NCBI GenBank assembly: GCA_038025085.1
Contig: CM076140.1
Span: 30,987,501-31,051,500, forward strand
Reading direction: 5' to 3'
Length of the DNA stretch: 64,000 nucleotides
Source of the DNA: Tetragonia tetragonoides
Taxonomy: Eukaryota > Streptophyta > Magnoliopsida > Caryophyllales > Aizoaceae
The translations under genes were made by a program, and so were the position numbers. Below the pieces are notes generated by a model. That model made no database searches. It saw only the letters and a program-made list of their open reading frames with translations, and was not told the DNA's origin. Shown piece after piece: positions 10,613 through 25,771 of this stretch; the first letter of the stretch is position 1, and each line of letters starts with the position of its first letter.

Positions 10613-13600
10613 CAAAAGAACTCAATTCTCTTTCACCCTACTCGTATGAGCTTATAAAACGCGTAAACGCATTCAAAAGCTTGAGTTGAAGCTTGTTTCT
10701 ACTTTAAAACATTCTTGGTGTAGTTTCATATTCAAATGAATGCAAACAAAACATTTGGGTGCTTTCTCTTAATATACAACACAAAAGAACTCAATCTCTA
10801 TCACCGTAGTCGTAAGAGCTATTAAAACGCGTAAATGCATTCAAAAGATTGAGTTGAAGCTTGTTTGTACTTGTAAACATCCTTGGTGTAGTTTCACACT
10901 CAAATGAATGCAAACAAAATATTTGGATGCTTTCTCTTGATATACAACACAAAAGAACTCAATTTCTATCACCCTAGTTCTAAGAGTTGTTAAATCAAGT
11001 AAATGCATTAAAAAGCTTTAGTTGAAGCTTGTTTGTACTTATAAACATCCTTGGTGTAGTTTCACAGTCAAATGAATGCAAACAAACTATTTGGATGTTT
11101 TCTCTTAATAAAGAACTCAAATCTCTTTCACCCTACTAGTAAGAGCTTTTAAAACGCGTAAATGCATTCAAAAGCTTGAGTTGAAGCTTGTTTGTACTTG
11201 TAAATATCCCTTGTGTTGTTTCACACTCAAATGAATTAAAACAAAGTATTTGGACACTTTCTCTTAATATACAACACAAAAGAACTCAAATCACTTTCAC
11301 CCTACTCGTAAGAGCTTTTAAAACGCGTAAATGAATTCAAAAGCTTGAGTTGAAGCTTGTTTGTACTTGTAAACATCCCTGGTGTTGTTTCACACTCAAA
11401 TGAATGCAAACAAAGTATATTGATACTTTCTTTTAATATACAACACAAAAGAACTCAATTTCTATCACCCTAGCCGTAAAAGCTATTAAAACGCGTAAAT
11501 GCATTCAAAAGCTTGAGTTGAAGCTTGTTTGTACTTGTAAACATCCTAGGTGTAGTTTCACACTCAAATGAATGCAAACAAAGTATTTGTCTGCTTTCTC
11601 TTAATATACAACACAAAAGAACTCAATTTCTATCACCCTAGTCGTCAGAGCTGTTAAAACGTGTAAATGCATTGAAAAGCTTGAGTTGACGCTTCTTTGT
11701 ACTTGCAAACATACATGGTGTATTTTAACACTCAATTGTATGCAAACAAAGTATTTGGATGCTTTCTCTTAATAAACAACACAAAAAAACTCAAATCTCT
11801 TTCACCCTACTCGTATGAGCTTTTAAAACAGGTAAATGCATTCAGAAGCTTGAGTTGAAGCTTGTTTGTACTTTAAAAAATTCTTGGTGTAGTTTCATAC
11901 TCAAATGAACGCAAGCAAAACATTTGAGTGCTTTATCTTAATATACAACACAAAAGAACACAATCTCTATCAGCCAAGTTGTAAGAGCTGTTAAAACGCG
12001 TAAATGCATTCAAAAGCTTGAGTTGAAGCTTGTTTGTACTTGCAAACATACATAATGTATTTTAACACTCAATTGTATGCAAACAAAGTATTTGGATGCT
12101 TTCTCTTAATAAACAACACAAAAGAACACAAATCTCGTTCACCCTACTTTGATGAGCTTGAGTTGAAGCTTGTTTGTACTTGTAAACATCCATGGTGTTG
12201 TTTCACACTCAAATGAATGCAAAAAACTTATTTGGAAACTTTCTCTAAATATACAACACAAAAGAACTCAATTTCTATCACCCTAGTCGTAAGAGCTGTT
12301 AAAACGCGTAAATGCATTCAAATGCTTGAGTTGAAGGTTGTTTGCACTTGTAAACATCCTTGGTAGTTGCACACTCAAATCAATGCAAACAAAGTATTTG
12401 GATGCTTTCTCTTAATATACAACACAAAAGAACTCAAATCTCTTTCACCCTACTCGTAAGAGCTTTTAAAACGCGTAACTGCATTCAAAAGCTTAAGTTG
12501 ACGATTGTTTGTACTTGTAAACATCCCTGGTGTTGTTTCACACTCAAATGAATGCAAACAAAGTATTTGGATACATTCTCTTAATATACAGCACAAAAGA
12601 ACTCAATTTCTATCACCCTAGTCGTAAGAGCTGTTAAAACGCGTAAATGCATTCAAAAGCTTGAGTTGAAGGTTGTTTGTACTTGTAAACATCTTAGGTT
12701 TAGTTTCACACTGATATGAATGCAAACAAAGTATTGGATGCTTTCTCTTAATATGCAACACAAAAAAACTCAAATCTCTTCACCCTAGTCGTAAGAGCTT
12801 TTAAAACGCGTAAATGCATTCAAAAGCTTGAGTTGAAGTTTGTTTGTACTTGTAAACATCGTAGGTGTAGTTTCACACTCAAATGAATCCAAACAAAGTA
12901 TTTGGATGCTTTCTCTTAATATACAACACAAAAGAACTCAAATCTCTTTCACCCTACTCGTATGAGCTTTTAAAACGCGTAAATGCGTTCAAAAGCTTGA
13001 GTTGAAGCTTGTTTGTACTTGTAAACAACCTAGGCGTACTTTCATACTCAAATGAATGCAAACAAAGTATTTGGATGCTTTCTCTTAATGTACAACACAA
13101 AAGAACTCAAATCTCTTTCACCCTACTCGAATGAGCTTTTAAAACGCGTAAATGCATTCAAAAGCTTGAGTTGAAGCTTGATTGTACATTAAAAAATTCA
13201 TGGTGTAGTTTCATACTCAGTCGAATGCAAACAAAACATTTGGGTTCTTTCTCTTAATATACAACACAAAAGAACCCCATTTCTATCACCCTAGTCTTAG
13301 GAGCTGTTAAAACGTGTAAATGCATTCAAAAGCTTGAGTTGAAGCTTCTTTGTACTTGTAAACATCCTAGGTGTAGTTTCACACTCAAATCAATGCAAAC
13401 AAAGTATTTGGACACTTTCTTTTAATATACAACACAAAAGAACTCAATTTCTATCACTCTAGTCGTAAGAGTTGTTAAAACGCGTAAATGCATTCAAAAG
13501 CTTGAGTTGAAGCTTCTTTGTACTTGTAAACATCCTAGGTGTAGTTTCACACTCAAATCAATGCAAACAAAGTATTTGGACGCTTTCTCTTAATATACAA

Positions 13601-14830
13601 CACAAAAGAACTCAAATCTCGTTCACTCTATTCGTATAAGCTTTTAAAACGCGTAAATGCATTCAAAAGCTTGAGTTGAAGCTTGTTTGTACTTTAAAAC
13701 ATTCTTGGTGTAGTTTCATACTGAAATGAATGTCAACAAAATATTTGGGTGCTTTCTCTTAATATACAATAGAAAAGAACTCAATTTATATCACCCTAGT
13801 CGTAAGAGCGGTTAAAACGCGTAACTGCATTCAAAAACTTGAGTTGAAGCTTGTTTGCACTTGTAAACATCATTGGTGTAGTTTCACACTCAAATGAATG
13901 CAAACAAAGTATTTGGATGCTTTCTCGTAATATACAACACAAACGAACATAAATCTCTTTCACCCTACTCGTAAGAGCTTTTAAAACGCGTAAATGTATT
14001 TAAAAGCTTGAGTTGAAGCTTGTTTGTACTTGTAAACATCCCTGGTGTTGTTTCACACTCAAATGAATGCAAACAAAGTATTTGGATGCTTTCTCTTAAT
14101 ATACAACACAAAAGAACTCAATTTCTATCACACTATATGTAAGAGCTGTTAAAACGCGTAAATGCTTTCAAAAGCTTGAGTTGAAGCTTGTTTGTACTTT
14201 GTAAACATCCATGGTGTATTTTTACACTCAAATGAATGCAAACAAAGTATTTGGATGCTTTGCCTAAATATACAACACAAAAGAACTCAATTTCTATCAC
14301 CCTAGTCATAAGAGCTGTTAAAAGGCGTAAATACATTCAAAAGCTTGAGTTGAAGCTTGTTTGTACTTGTAAATATCCTAGGTGTACTTTCACACTCAAA
14401 TGAGTGCAATCAAAGTATTTGGATGCTTTCTCTTAATATACAAGACAAATGAACTCAATTTCTATCACCCTTGTCGTAAGAGCAGTTAAAATGCGTAAAT
14501 GCATTCCAAAGCATAATTTGAAGCTTGTTTGTACTTTAAAACATTCTTGGTGTAGTGTCATACTCAAATGAATGCAAACAAATTATTTGGATGCTTTCTG
14601 TTAATATACAACACAAAGAACTCAAATCACATTCACCCTACTCGAACGAGCTTTTAAAACGCGTAAATGCATTCAAAACCTTGAGTTGAAGCTTGTTTGT
14701 ACTTTAAAACACTCTTCGTGTAGTTTCATACTCGGTCGAACGCAAACAAAACATTTGGGTTCTTTCTCTTAATATACAACACAAAAGAACGCAATTTCTA
14801 TCACCCTAGTCGTAGGAGCTGTTAAAACGC

Positions 14831-16008
14831 GTAAATGTATTCAAAAGCTTTAGTTGAAGCTTGTTTGTACTTATAAACATCCTTGGTTTAGTTTCACACT
14901 CAAATCAATGCAAACAAAGTATTTGTCTGCTTTCTTGTAATATACAAGACAAAAGAACTCAATTTCTATCACCCTAGTCGTAAGAGCTGTTAAAACGTGT
15001 AAATGCATTCAAAAGCTTGAGTTGAAGTTTGTTTGTACTTGTAAACCTCCTAGGTGTAGTTTCACACTCAAATCAATGAAAACAAAGTATTTGGATGCTT
15101 TCTCTTAATATACAACACAAAAGAACTCAAATCTCGTTCAGTCTACTCGTATGAGCTTTAAAAACGCGTAAATGCATTCAAAAGCTTCAGTTGAAGCTTG
15201 TTTTAACTTGTAAACATCCTAGGTGTAGTTTCACACTCAAATCAATGCAAACAAAGTATTTGGATGCTTTCTCTTAATATGCAACACAAAAGAACTCAAA
15301 TCTTGTTCACTCTATTCGTATAAGCTTTTAAAACGCGTAAATGTATTTAAAAGCTTGAGTTGAAGCTTGTTTGTACTTGTAAACATCCCTAGTGTTGTTT
15401 CACACTCAAATGAATGCAAAGAAAGTATTTTGATGCTTTCTCTTAATATACAACACAAAAGAACTCAATTTCTATCACCCTATATGTAAGAGCTGTTAAA
15501 ACGCGTAAATGTATTCAAAAGCTTTAGTTGAAGCTTGTTTGTACTTATAAACATCCTTGGTTTAGTTTCACACTCAAATCAATGCAAACAAAGTATTTGT
15601 CTGCTTTCTTGTAATATACAAGACAAAAGAACTCAATTTCTATCACCCTAGTCGTAAGAGCTGTTAAAACGTGTAAATGCATTCAAAAGCTTGAGTTGAA
15701 GTTTGTTTGTACTTGTAAACCTCCTAGGTGTAGTTTCACACTCAAATCAATGAAAACAAAGTATTTGGATGCTTTCTCTTAATATACAACACAAAAGAAC
15801 TCAAATCTCGTTCAGTCTACTCGTATGAGCTTTAAAAACGCGTAAATGCATTCAAAAGCTTCAGTTGAAGCTTGTTTTAACTTGTAAACATCCTAGGTGT
15901 AGTTTCACACTCAAATCAATGCAAACAAAGTATTTGGATGCTTTCTCTTAATATACAACACAAAAGAACTCAAATCTTGTTCACTCTATTCGTATAAGCT
16001 TTAAAAAC
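14831..16008 (+). repeat. 673-bp tandem duplication of four monomers
   Basis: The variant GTAAATGTATTCAAAAGC with TTTGTCTGCTTTCTTGTAAT and the AAACCTCCTAGG variant occurs from 14831 and again from 15504, an offset of 673 bp. Similarity holds to about 15335 and 16008. A third, more diverged relative starts at 16665. Shared rare variants show that these were copied as a four-monomer block. Confidence 0.8.
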
Positions 16009-17381
16009 GCGTAAATGCATTCAAAAGTTTGAGTTGAAGCTTGTTTGTACTTTGTAAACATCCATGGTGTATTTTTACACTCAAATGAATGCAAACAAAG
16101 TATTTGGATGCTTTGCCTAAATATACAACACAAAAGAACTCAATTTCTATCACCATAGTCACAAGAGCTGCTAAAAGGCGTAAATACATTCAAAAGCTTG
16201 AGTTGAAGCTTGTTTGTACTTGTAAACATCCTAGGTGTACTTTTACACTCAAGTGAGTGCAATCAAAGTATTTGGATGCTTTCTCTTAATATACAACACA
16301 AAAGAACGCAATTTCTATCACCCTTGTTGTAAGAGCTGCTAAAACGCGTAAATCCATTCCAAAGCATAAGTTGAAGCTTGTTTGTACTTTAAAACATTGT
16401 TGGTGTAGTGTCACACTTAAATGAATGCAAACAAATTATTTGGATGCTTTCTGTTAATATACAACACAAAAGAACTCAAATCACATTCACCCTACTCGTA
16501 AATGCATTCAAAACCTTGAGTTGAAGCTTGTTTGTACTTTAAAACATTCTTCGTGTAGTTTCATACTCGGTCAAACGCAAACAAAACATTTGGGTTCTTT
16601 CTCTTAATATACAACACAAAAGAACCCAATTTCTATCACCCTAGTAGTAGGAGCTGTTAAAACGCGTAAATGTATTCAAAAGCTTTAGTTGAACCTTGTT
16701 TGTACTTGTAAACATCCTTGGTTTAGTTTCACACTCAAATCAATGCAAACAAAGTATTTGTCTGCTTTCTCTTAATATACAACACAAAAGAACTCAATTT
16801 CAATCACCCTAGTCGTAAGAGCTGTTAAAACGTGTAAATGCATTCAAAAGCTTGAGTTGAAGTTTGTTTGTACTTGTAAACCTCCTAGGTGTAGTTTCAC
16901 ACTCAAATCAATGAAAACAAAGTATTTGGATGCTTTCTCTTAATATACAACACAAAAGAACTCAAATCTCGTTCACTCTACTCGTATGAGCTTTTAAAAC
17001 GCGTAAATACATTCAAAAGCTTCAGTTGAAGCTTGTTTTTACTTGTAAACATCCTTAGTGTAGTTTCGTACTCAAATGAATGCTAACAAAGTATTTGGAT
17101 ACTTTCTCTTAATATACAACACAACAGAACTCAATTTCTATCACCCTAGTCGTACGAGCTGTTAAAATGCGTAAATGCATTCAAAAGCTTGAGTTGAAGC
17201 TTGTTTGTACTTGTAAACATCATTGGTGTAGTTTCACACTCAAATGAATGCAAACAAAGTATTTGGAAGCTTTCTGTTAATATACAACAGAAACGAACTC
17301 AAATCTCTTTCCCCTACTCGTAAGAACTTTTAAAACGCGTAAATGCATTCACAACCTTGAGTCGAAGCTTGTTTGTACTTT

Positions 17382-20300
17382 GAAACAATCTTGGTGTAGT
17401 TTCATACTCAAGTGAATGCAAACAAAACATTTCGGTGCTTTCTCTTAATATACAACACAAACGAACTCAAATCTCTTTCACCTTACTCGTAAGAGCATTT
17501 AAAACGCGTAAATGCATTCAAAACTTTTAGTGGAAGCTTAATTGTACTTGTCAACATCCCTGGTGTTGTTTCACACTCAAAAGAATTCAAACAAAGTATC
17601 TGGATACTTTCTCTTAATATACAACACAAAAGAACTCAAATCTCTTTCACCCTATTCGTAAGAGCTGTTAAAACGCGTAAATGCATTCAAAAGCTTGAGT
17701 TGAAGCTTGTTTGTACTTGTAAACATCCTAGGTCTAGTTTCACACTCAAATGAATGCAAACAAAGTATTTGGAACTTTTGTCTTAATATACAACACAAAA
17801 GAACTCAAATCTCTTTCTCCTACTCGTAAGAGCTTTTAAAACGCGTAAATGCATTCAAAAGCTTGAGTTGAAGCTTGTTTGTACTTGTCAACATCCATGG
17901 TGTTGTTTCACGTTCAAATGAATGCAAACAAAGTATTTAGATACTTTCTCTTAATATACAACACAACTGAACTCAATTACTATCACCCTAGTCGTATGAG
18001 CTGTTAAAACGCGTAAATGCATTCAAAAGCTTGAGTGGAAGCTTGTTTGCACTTGTAAACATCGTTGGTTTAGTTTCACACTCAAATGAATGCAAACAAT
18101 GTATTTGGATGCTTTCTCCTAATATACAACACAAACGAACTCAAATCTCTTTCACCCTATTCGTAAGAGCTTTTAAAATGCGTAAATGCATTCAAAACCT
18201 TGAGTGGAAGCTTGTTTATACTTGTCAACATCCCTGGTGTTGTTTCCCACTCAAAAGAATTCAAACAAAGTATTTGCATACTTTCTCTTAATATACAACA
18301 CAAAAGAGCTCAAATCTCTTTCACCCTATTCGTAAGAGCTGTTAAAACGCGTAAATGCATTCAAAAGCTTGAGTTGAAGCTTGTTTGTACTTGTAAACAT
18401 CCTAGGTGTAGTTTTACATTCAAATGAATTCAAACAAAGTATTTGGAAGCTTTCTGTTAGTACAACACAAAATAACTCAAATCTCTTTCCCCTACTCGTA
18501 AGAGCTTTTAAAACGCGTAAATGCATTCAAAAGCTTGAGTTGAAGCTTGTTTTTACTTGTCAACATCTCTGGTGTTGTTTCACACTCAAATGAATGAAAA
18601 CAAAGTATTTGGATACTTTCTCTTTATGTACAACACAACTGAACTCAATTTCTATCACCCTAGTCGTATGAGCTGTTAAAACGCGTAAATGCATTCAAAA
18701 GCTTGAGTTGAAGGTTGTTTGTTCTTGTAAATATCATTGTTGTAGTTTCACACTCAAATGAATGCAAACAAAGTATTTGGATGCTTTCTCTTTATATACA
18801 ACACAAAAGAACTCAAATCTCTTTCACCCTACTCGTAAGAGCTTTTAAAACGCGTAAATGCATTCAAAAGCTTGAGTTGAAGCTTGTTTGTACTTTAAAA
18901 CAATCTTTGTGTAGTTTCATACTCAAATGAATGCAAACAAAACATTTGGGTGCTTTCTCTTAATATAAAACACAAAAGAACTCAATCTCTATCACCCTAG
19001 TCGTAAGAGCTGTTAAAACGAGCAAATGCATTCAAAAGCTTGAGTTGAAGCTTGTTTGTACTTGTAAACATCAATGGTGAAGTTTCACACTCAAAAGAAT
19101 GCAAACAAATTATTTGGATACTTTCTCTTAATATAAAAACCAAAAGAGCTCAATTTCTATCACCCTAGTCGTAAGTGCTGTTAAAACGCGTAAATGCATT
19201 CAAAAGATTGAGTTGAAGCTTGTTTGTACTTGTAAACATCCTTGGTGTAGTTTCATACTCAAATGAATGCAAACAAAGTATTTGGATGCTTTCTCTTAAT
19301 GTAAAATACAAAAGAACTCAATTTCTATCACCCTAGCTGTAAGAGCTTTTAAAACGTGTAAATGCATTCAAAAGCTTGAGTTGAAGCGTATTTGTACTTT
19401 TAAACATCCATGGTGTATTTTCACACTCAAATGAATGCAAACATAGTATTTGGATGCTTTCTCTTAATAAACAACACAAAAGAACTCAAATCTCGTTCAC
19501 CCTACTCGTAAGAGCTTTTAAAACGCGTAAATGCATTCGAAAGCTTGACTTGAAGCTTGTTTGTACTTGTAAACATCCTAGGTGTACTTTGACACTCAAA
19601 TGAATGCAAACAAAGTATTTGGATGCTTTCTATTAATATACAACACAAAAAAAAGTCAATTTTTATCACCCTAGTCGTAAGAGTTGTTAAAACGCGTAAA
19701 TGCATTCAAAAGTCTGACGCTTGTTTGTACTTGTAAACATCCTTGGTGTATTTTCACACTCAAATGAATTCAAACAAAGCATTTGGATGCTTTCTCTTAA
19801 TATACAACACAAAAGAACTCAAATCTCTTTCACCCTACTCGTAAGAGGTTTTAAAACGCGTAATTGCATTAAAAAGCATGAGTTGAATCTTGTTTGTACT
19901 TGTAAACAACCCTGGTGTTGTTTCACACTCAAATGAATGCAAACAAATTATTTGGACACTTTCTCTAAATATACAACACAAAAGAACTCAATTTCTATCA
20001 CCCTAGTCGTAAGAGCTGTTAAAACGCGTAAATGCATTCAAAAGTCTGAAGCTTGTTTGTACTTATAAACATCCTTGGTGTATTTTCACACTCAAACGAA
20101 TTATAACAAAGCATTTAGATGCTTTCTCTTAATATACAACAGAAAAGAACTCAAATCTCCTTCACCCTAGTCGTAAGAGCTTTTAAAATGCGTAAATGCA
20201 TTCGAAAGCTTGAGTTGAAGCTTGTTTGTACTTGTAAACATCCTAGGTGTACTTTGACACTCAAATGAATGCAAACAAAGTATTTAGATGCTTTCTATTA

Positions 20301-21117
20301 ATATACAACACAAAAGAACTCAAATCACTTTCACCCTACTCGAATGAGCTTTTAAAACGCGTAAATGCATTCAAAAGCTTGAGTTGAAGCTTGTTTGTAC
20401 TTTAAAACATTCTTGGTGTAGTTTCATACTCAGTCGAACGCAAACAAAACTTTTGGGTTCCTTCTCTTAATATACAACACAAAAGAACTCAATTTCTATC
20501 ACCCTAGTCGTAGGAGCTGTTAAAATGCGTAAATGCATTTTAAAGTTTGAGTTGAAGCTTGTTTGTACTTGTAAACATCCTTGGTTTAGTTTCACCCTCA
20601 AATAAATGCAAACAAAGTATTTGGCTACTTTCTATTAATATACAATACAAAACAACTCAATTTCTATCCCCTAGTCGTAACAGCTGTTAAAACGCGTAAA
20701 TGCATTCAAAAGGTTGAGTTGAAGCTAGTTTGTACTTGTAAACAGCCTAGGTGTAGTTTCACCCTCAAATCAATGCAAACAAAGAATTTGGATGCTTTCT
20801 CTTAATATACAACACAAAAGAACTCAAATCTCGTTCACTCTACTCGTCTGAGCTTTTAAAACGCGTAAATGCATTCAAAAGCTTGAGTTGAATCTTGTTT
20901 GTACTTGTAAACATCCTTAGTGTATTTTCATACTCAAATGAATGCAAACAAAGTATTTGGATACTTTCTCTTAATATACAACACAACTGAACTCAATTTC
21001 TATCACCCTAGTCGTATGAGCTGTTAAAACGCGTAAATGCATTCAAAAGCTTGAGTTGAAGCTTGTTTGTACTTGTAAACATCATTGGTGTAGTTTCACA
21101 CTCAAATGAATGCAAAC
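17382..21117 (+). repeat. Segmental duplication copy 1 (about 3.7 kb)
   Basis: It starts at GAAACAATCTTGG and matches 25772-29506 at offsets of 8390 bp. The same rare variants appear in order, including the ATTTCGGTGC variant, a gapped CTGTTAATACAACAC unit and the AAAAAAAGTCAATTTTTATC variant. Its first 1.85 kb also matches 21581-23434 at an offset of 4199 bp. Confidence 0.8.
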
Positions 21118-21580
21118 AAATTATTTGGATACTTTCTCTTAATATAAAAACCAAAAGAGCTCAATTTCTATCACCCTAGTCGTAAGTGCTGTTAAAACGC
21201 GTAAATGCATTCAAAAGATTGAGTTGAAGCTTGTTTGTACTTGTAAACATCCTTGGTGTAGTTTCATACTCAAATGAATGCAAACAAAGTATTTGGATGC
21301 TTTCTCTTAATGTAAAACACAAAAGAACTCAATTTCTATCACCCTAGTTGTAAGAGCTTTTAAAACGTGTAAATGCATTCAAAAGCTTGAGTTGAAGCTT
21401 ATTTGTACTTTTAAACATCCATGGTGTATTTTCACACTCAAATGAATGCAAACATAGTATTTGGATGCTTTCTCTTAATAAACAACACAAAAGAACTCAA
21501 ATCTCGTTCACCCTACTCGTAAGAGCTTTTAAAACGCGTAAATGCATTCGAAAGCTTGACTTGAAGCTTGTTTGTACTTT

Positions 21581-23434
21581 GAAACAATCTTGGTGTAGTT
21601 TCATACTCAAGTGAATGCAAACAAAACATTTCGGTGCTTTCTCTTAATATACAACACAAACGAACTCAAATCTCTTTCACCTTACTCGTAAGAGCATTTA
21701 AAACGCGTAAATGCATTCAAAACTTTTAGTGGAAGCTTAATTGTACTTGTCAACATCCCTGGTGTTGTTTCACAGTCAAAAGAATTCAAACAAAGTATCT
21801 GGATACTTTCTCTTAATATACAACACAAAAGAACTCAATTCTCTTTCACCCTATTCGTAAGAGCTGTTAAAACGCGTAAATGCATTCAAAAGCTTGAGTT
21901 GAAGCTTGTTTGTACTTGTAAACATCCTAGGTCTAGTTTCACACTCAAATGAATGCAAACAAAGTATTTGGAACTTTTGTCTTAATATACAACACAAAAG
22001 AACTCAAATCTCTTTCTCCTACTCGTAAGAGCTTTTAAAACGCGTAAATGCATTCAAAAGCTTGAGTTGAAGCTTGTTTGTACTTGTCAACATCCCTGGT
22101 GTTGTTTCACGCTCAAATGAATGCAAACAAAGTATTTAGATACTTTCTCTTAATATACAACACAACTGAACTCAATTACTATCACCCAAGTCGTATGAGC
22201 TGTTAAAACGCGTAAATGCATTCAAAACCTTGAGTGGAAGCTTGTTTGCACTTGTAAACATCGTTGGTTTAGTTTCACACTCAAATGAATGCAAACAATG
22301 TATTTGGATGCTTTCTCCTAATATACAACACAAACGAACTCAAATCTCTTTCACCCTATTCGTAAGAGCTTTTAAAATGCGTAAATGCATTCAAAACCTT
22401 GAGTGGAAGCTTGTTTATACTTGTCAACATCCCTGGTGTTGTTTCCCACTCAAAAGAATTCAAACAAAGTATTTGCATACTTTCTCTTAATATACAACAC
22501 AAAAGAGCTCAAATCTCTTTCACCCTATTCGTAAGAGCTGTTAAAACGCGTAAATGCATTCAAAAGCTTGAGTTGAAGCTTGTTTGTACTTGTAAACATC
22601 CTAGGTGTAGTTTTACATTCAAATGAATTCAAACAAAGTATTTGGAAGCTTTCTGTTAATACAACACAAAATAACTCAAATCTCTTTCCCCTACTCGTAA
22701 GAGCTTTTAAAACGCGTAAATGCATTCAAAAGCTTGAGTTGAAGCTTGTTTTTACTTGTCAACATCTCTGGTGTTGTTTCACACTCAAATGAATGAAAAC
22801 AAAGTATTTGGATACTTGCTCTTAATATACAACACAACTGAACTCAATTTCTATCACCCTAGTCGTATGAGCTGTTAAAACGCGTAAATGCATTCAAAAG
22901 CTTGAGTTGAAGGTTGTTTGTTCTTGTAAATATCATTGTTGTAGTTTCACACTCAAATGAATGCAAACAAAGTATTTGGATGCTTTCTCTTTATATACAA
23001 CACAAAAGAACTCAAATCTCTTTCACCCTACTCGTAAGAGCTTTTAAAACGCGTAAATGCATTCAAAAGCTTGAGTTGAAGCTTGTTTGTACTTTAAAAC
23101 AATCTTTGTGTAGTTTCATACTCAAATGAATGCAAACAAAACATTTGGGTGCTTTCTCTTAATATAAAACACAAAAGAACTCAATCTCTATCACCCTAGT
23201 CGTAAGAGCTGTTAAAACGAGCAAATGCATTCAAAAGCTTGAGTTGAAGCTTGTTTGTACTTGTAAACATCAATGGTGAAGTTTCACACTCAAAAGAATG
23301 CAAACAAATTATTTGGATACTTTCTCTTAATATAAAAACCAAAAGAGCTCAATTTCTATCACCCTAGTCGTAAGTGCTGTTAAAACGCGTAAATGCATTC
23401 AAAAGATTGAGTTGAAGCTTGTTTGTACTTGTAA
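21581..23434 (+). repeat. Segmental duplication copy 2 (about 1.85 kb)
   Basis: It matches 17382-19235 almost base for base at an offset of 4199 bp, then diverges where AAACATCC is replaced by AAACAGCC at about 23434. The first 500 bp recur again from 24441, so this segment was copied more than once. Confidence 0.8.
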
Positions 23435-25771
23435 ACAGCCTAGGTGTAGTTTCACCCTCAAATCAATGCAAACAAAGAATTTGGATGCTTTCTCTTAATA
23501 TACAACACAAAACAACTCAATTTCTATCCCCTAGTCGTAACAGCTGTTAAAACGCGTAAATGCATTCAAAAGGTTGAGTTGAAGCTAGTTTGTACTTGTA
23601 AACAGCCTAGGTGTAGTTTCACCCTCAAATCAATGCAAACAAAGAATTTGGATGCTTTCTCTTAATATACAACACAAAAGAACTCAAATCTCGTTCACTC
23701 TACTCGTCTGAGCTTTTAAAACGCGTAAATGCATTCAAAAGCTTGAGTTGAATCTTGTTTGTACTTGTAAACATCCTTAGTGTAGTTTCATACTCAAATG
23801 AATGCAAACAAAGTATTTGGATACTTTCTCTTAATATACAACACAACTGAACTCAATTTCTATCACCCTAGTCGTATGTGCTGTTAAAACGCGTAAATGC
23901 ATTCAAAAGCTTGAGTTGAAGCTTGTTTGTACTTGTAAACATCATTGGTGTAGTTTCACACTCAAATGAATGCAAACAAATTATTTGGATACTTTCTCTT
24001 AATATAAAAACCAAAAGAGCTCAATTTCTATCACCCTAGTCGTAAGTGCTGTTAAAACGCGTAAATGCATTCAAAAGATTGAGTTGAACCTTGTTTGTAC
24101 TTGTAAACATCCTTGGTGTAGTTTCATACTCAAATGAATGCAAACAAAGTATTTGGATGCTTTCTCTTAATGTAAAACACAAAAGAACTCAATTTCTATC
24201 ACCCTAGCTGTAAGAGCTTTTAAAACGTGTAAATGCATTCAAAAGTTTGAGTTGAAGCTTATTTGTACTTTTAAACATCCATGGTGTATTTTCACACTCA
24301 AATGAATGCAAACATAGTATTTGGATGCTTTCTCTTAATAAACAACACAAAAGAACTCAAATCTCGTTCACCCTACTCGTAAGAGCTTTTAAAACGCGTA
24401 AATGCATTCGAAAGCTTGACTTGAAGCTTGTTTGTACTTTGAAACAATCTTGGTGTAGTTTCATACTCAAGTGAATGCAAACAAAACATTTCGGTGCTTT
24501 CTCTTAATATACAACACAAACGAACTCAAATCTCTTTCACCTTACTCGTAAGAGAATTTAAAACGCGTAAATGCATTCAAAACTTTTAGTGGAAGCTTAA
24601 TTGTACTTGTCAACAACCCTGGTGTTGTTTCACACTCAAAAGAATTCAAACAAAGTATCTGGATACTTTCTCTTAATATACAACACAAAAGAACTCAATT
24701 CTCTTTCACCCTATTCGTAAGAGCTGTTAAAACGCGTAAATGCATTCAAAAGCTTGAGTTGAAGCTTGTTTGTACTTGTAAACATCCTAGGTCTAGTTTC
24801 ACACTCAAATGAATGCAAACAAAGTATTTGGAACTTTTGTCTTAATATACAACACAAAAGAACTCAAATCTCTTTCCCCTACTCGTAAGAGCTTTTAAAA
24901 CGCGTAAATGCATTCAAAAGCTTGAGTTGAAGCTTGTTTGTACTTGTAAACATCATTGGTGTAGTTTCACACTCAAATGAATGCAAATAAAGTATTTAGA
25001 TGCTTTCTCTTAATATACAACACAAAAGAACTCTAATCTCTTTTACCCTACTCGTAAGAGATTTTAAAATGCGTAAATGTATTCAAAAGCTTGAGTTGAA
25101 GATTGTTTGTACTTGTCAAAATCTCTGGTGTTGTTTCACACTCAAAAGAATTCAAACAAAGTATTTGGATACTTTCTCCTAATATATAACACAAAAGAAC
25201 TCAAATCACTTTCACCCTACTCGAATGAGATTTTAGAACGCGTAAATGCTTCCAAAAGCTTGAGTTGAAGCTTGTTTGTACTTTAAAACATTCTTGGCGT
25301 AGTTTCATACTCAAATGATTGCAAACAAAACATTAGGGTGCTTTCTATTAATGTACAACACAAAAGAACTCAATCTCTATCACCCTAGTTGTAAGAGTTG
25401 TTAAAACGCGTAAATGCATTCAAAAGATCGAGTTGAACATTGTTTGTAGTTGTAAACATTCTTGGTGTAGCTTCACACTCAAATGAATGCAAACAAAGTA
25501 TTTGGATGCTTTCTCTTAATATAAAACACAAAAGAACTCAATTTCTATCACCCTAGCTGTAAGAGCTGTTAAAACGCGTAAATGCATTCAAAAGCTTGAG
25601 TTGAAGCTTGTTTGTACTTGTAAACATTAATGGTGAAGTTTCACACCCAAATGAATGCAAACAAAGTATTTGGATGCTTTCTCTTAATATACAACACAAA
25701 AGAACTCAAATCTCTTTCACCCTACTCGTAAGAGGTTTTAAAACGCGTAATTGCATTAAAAAGCATGAGTT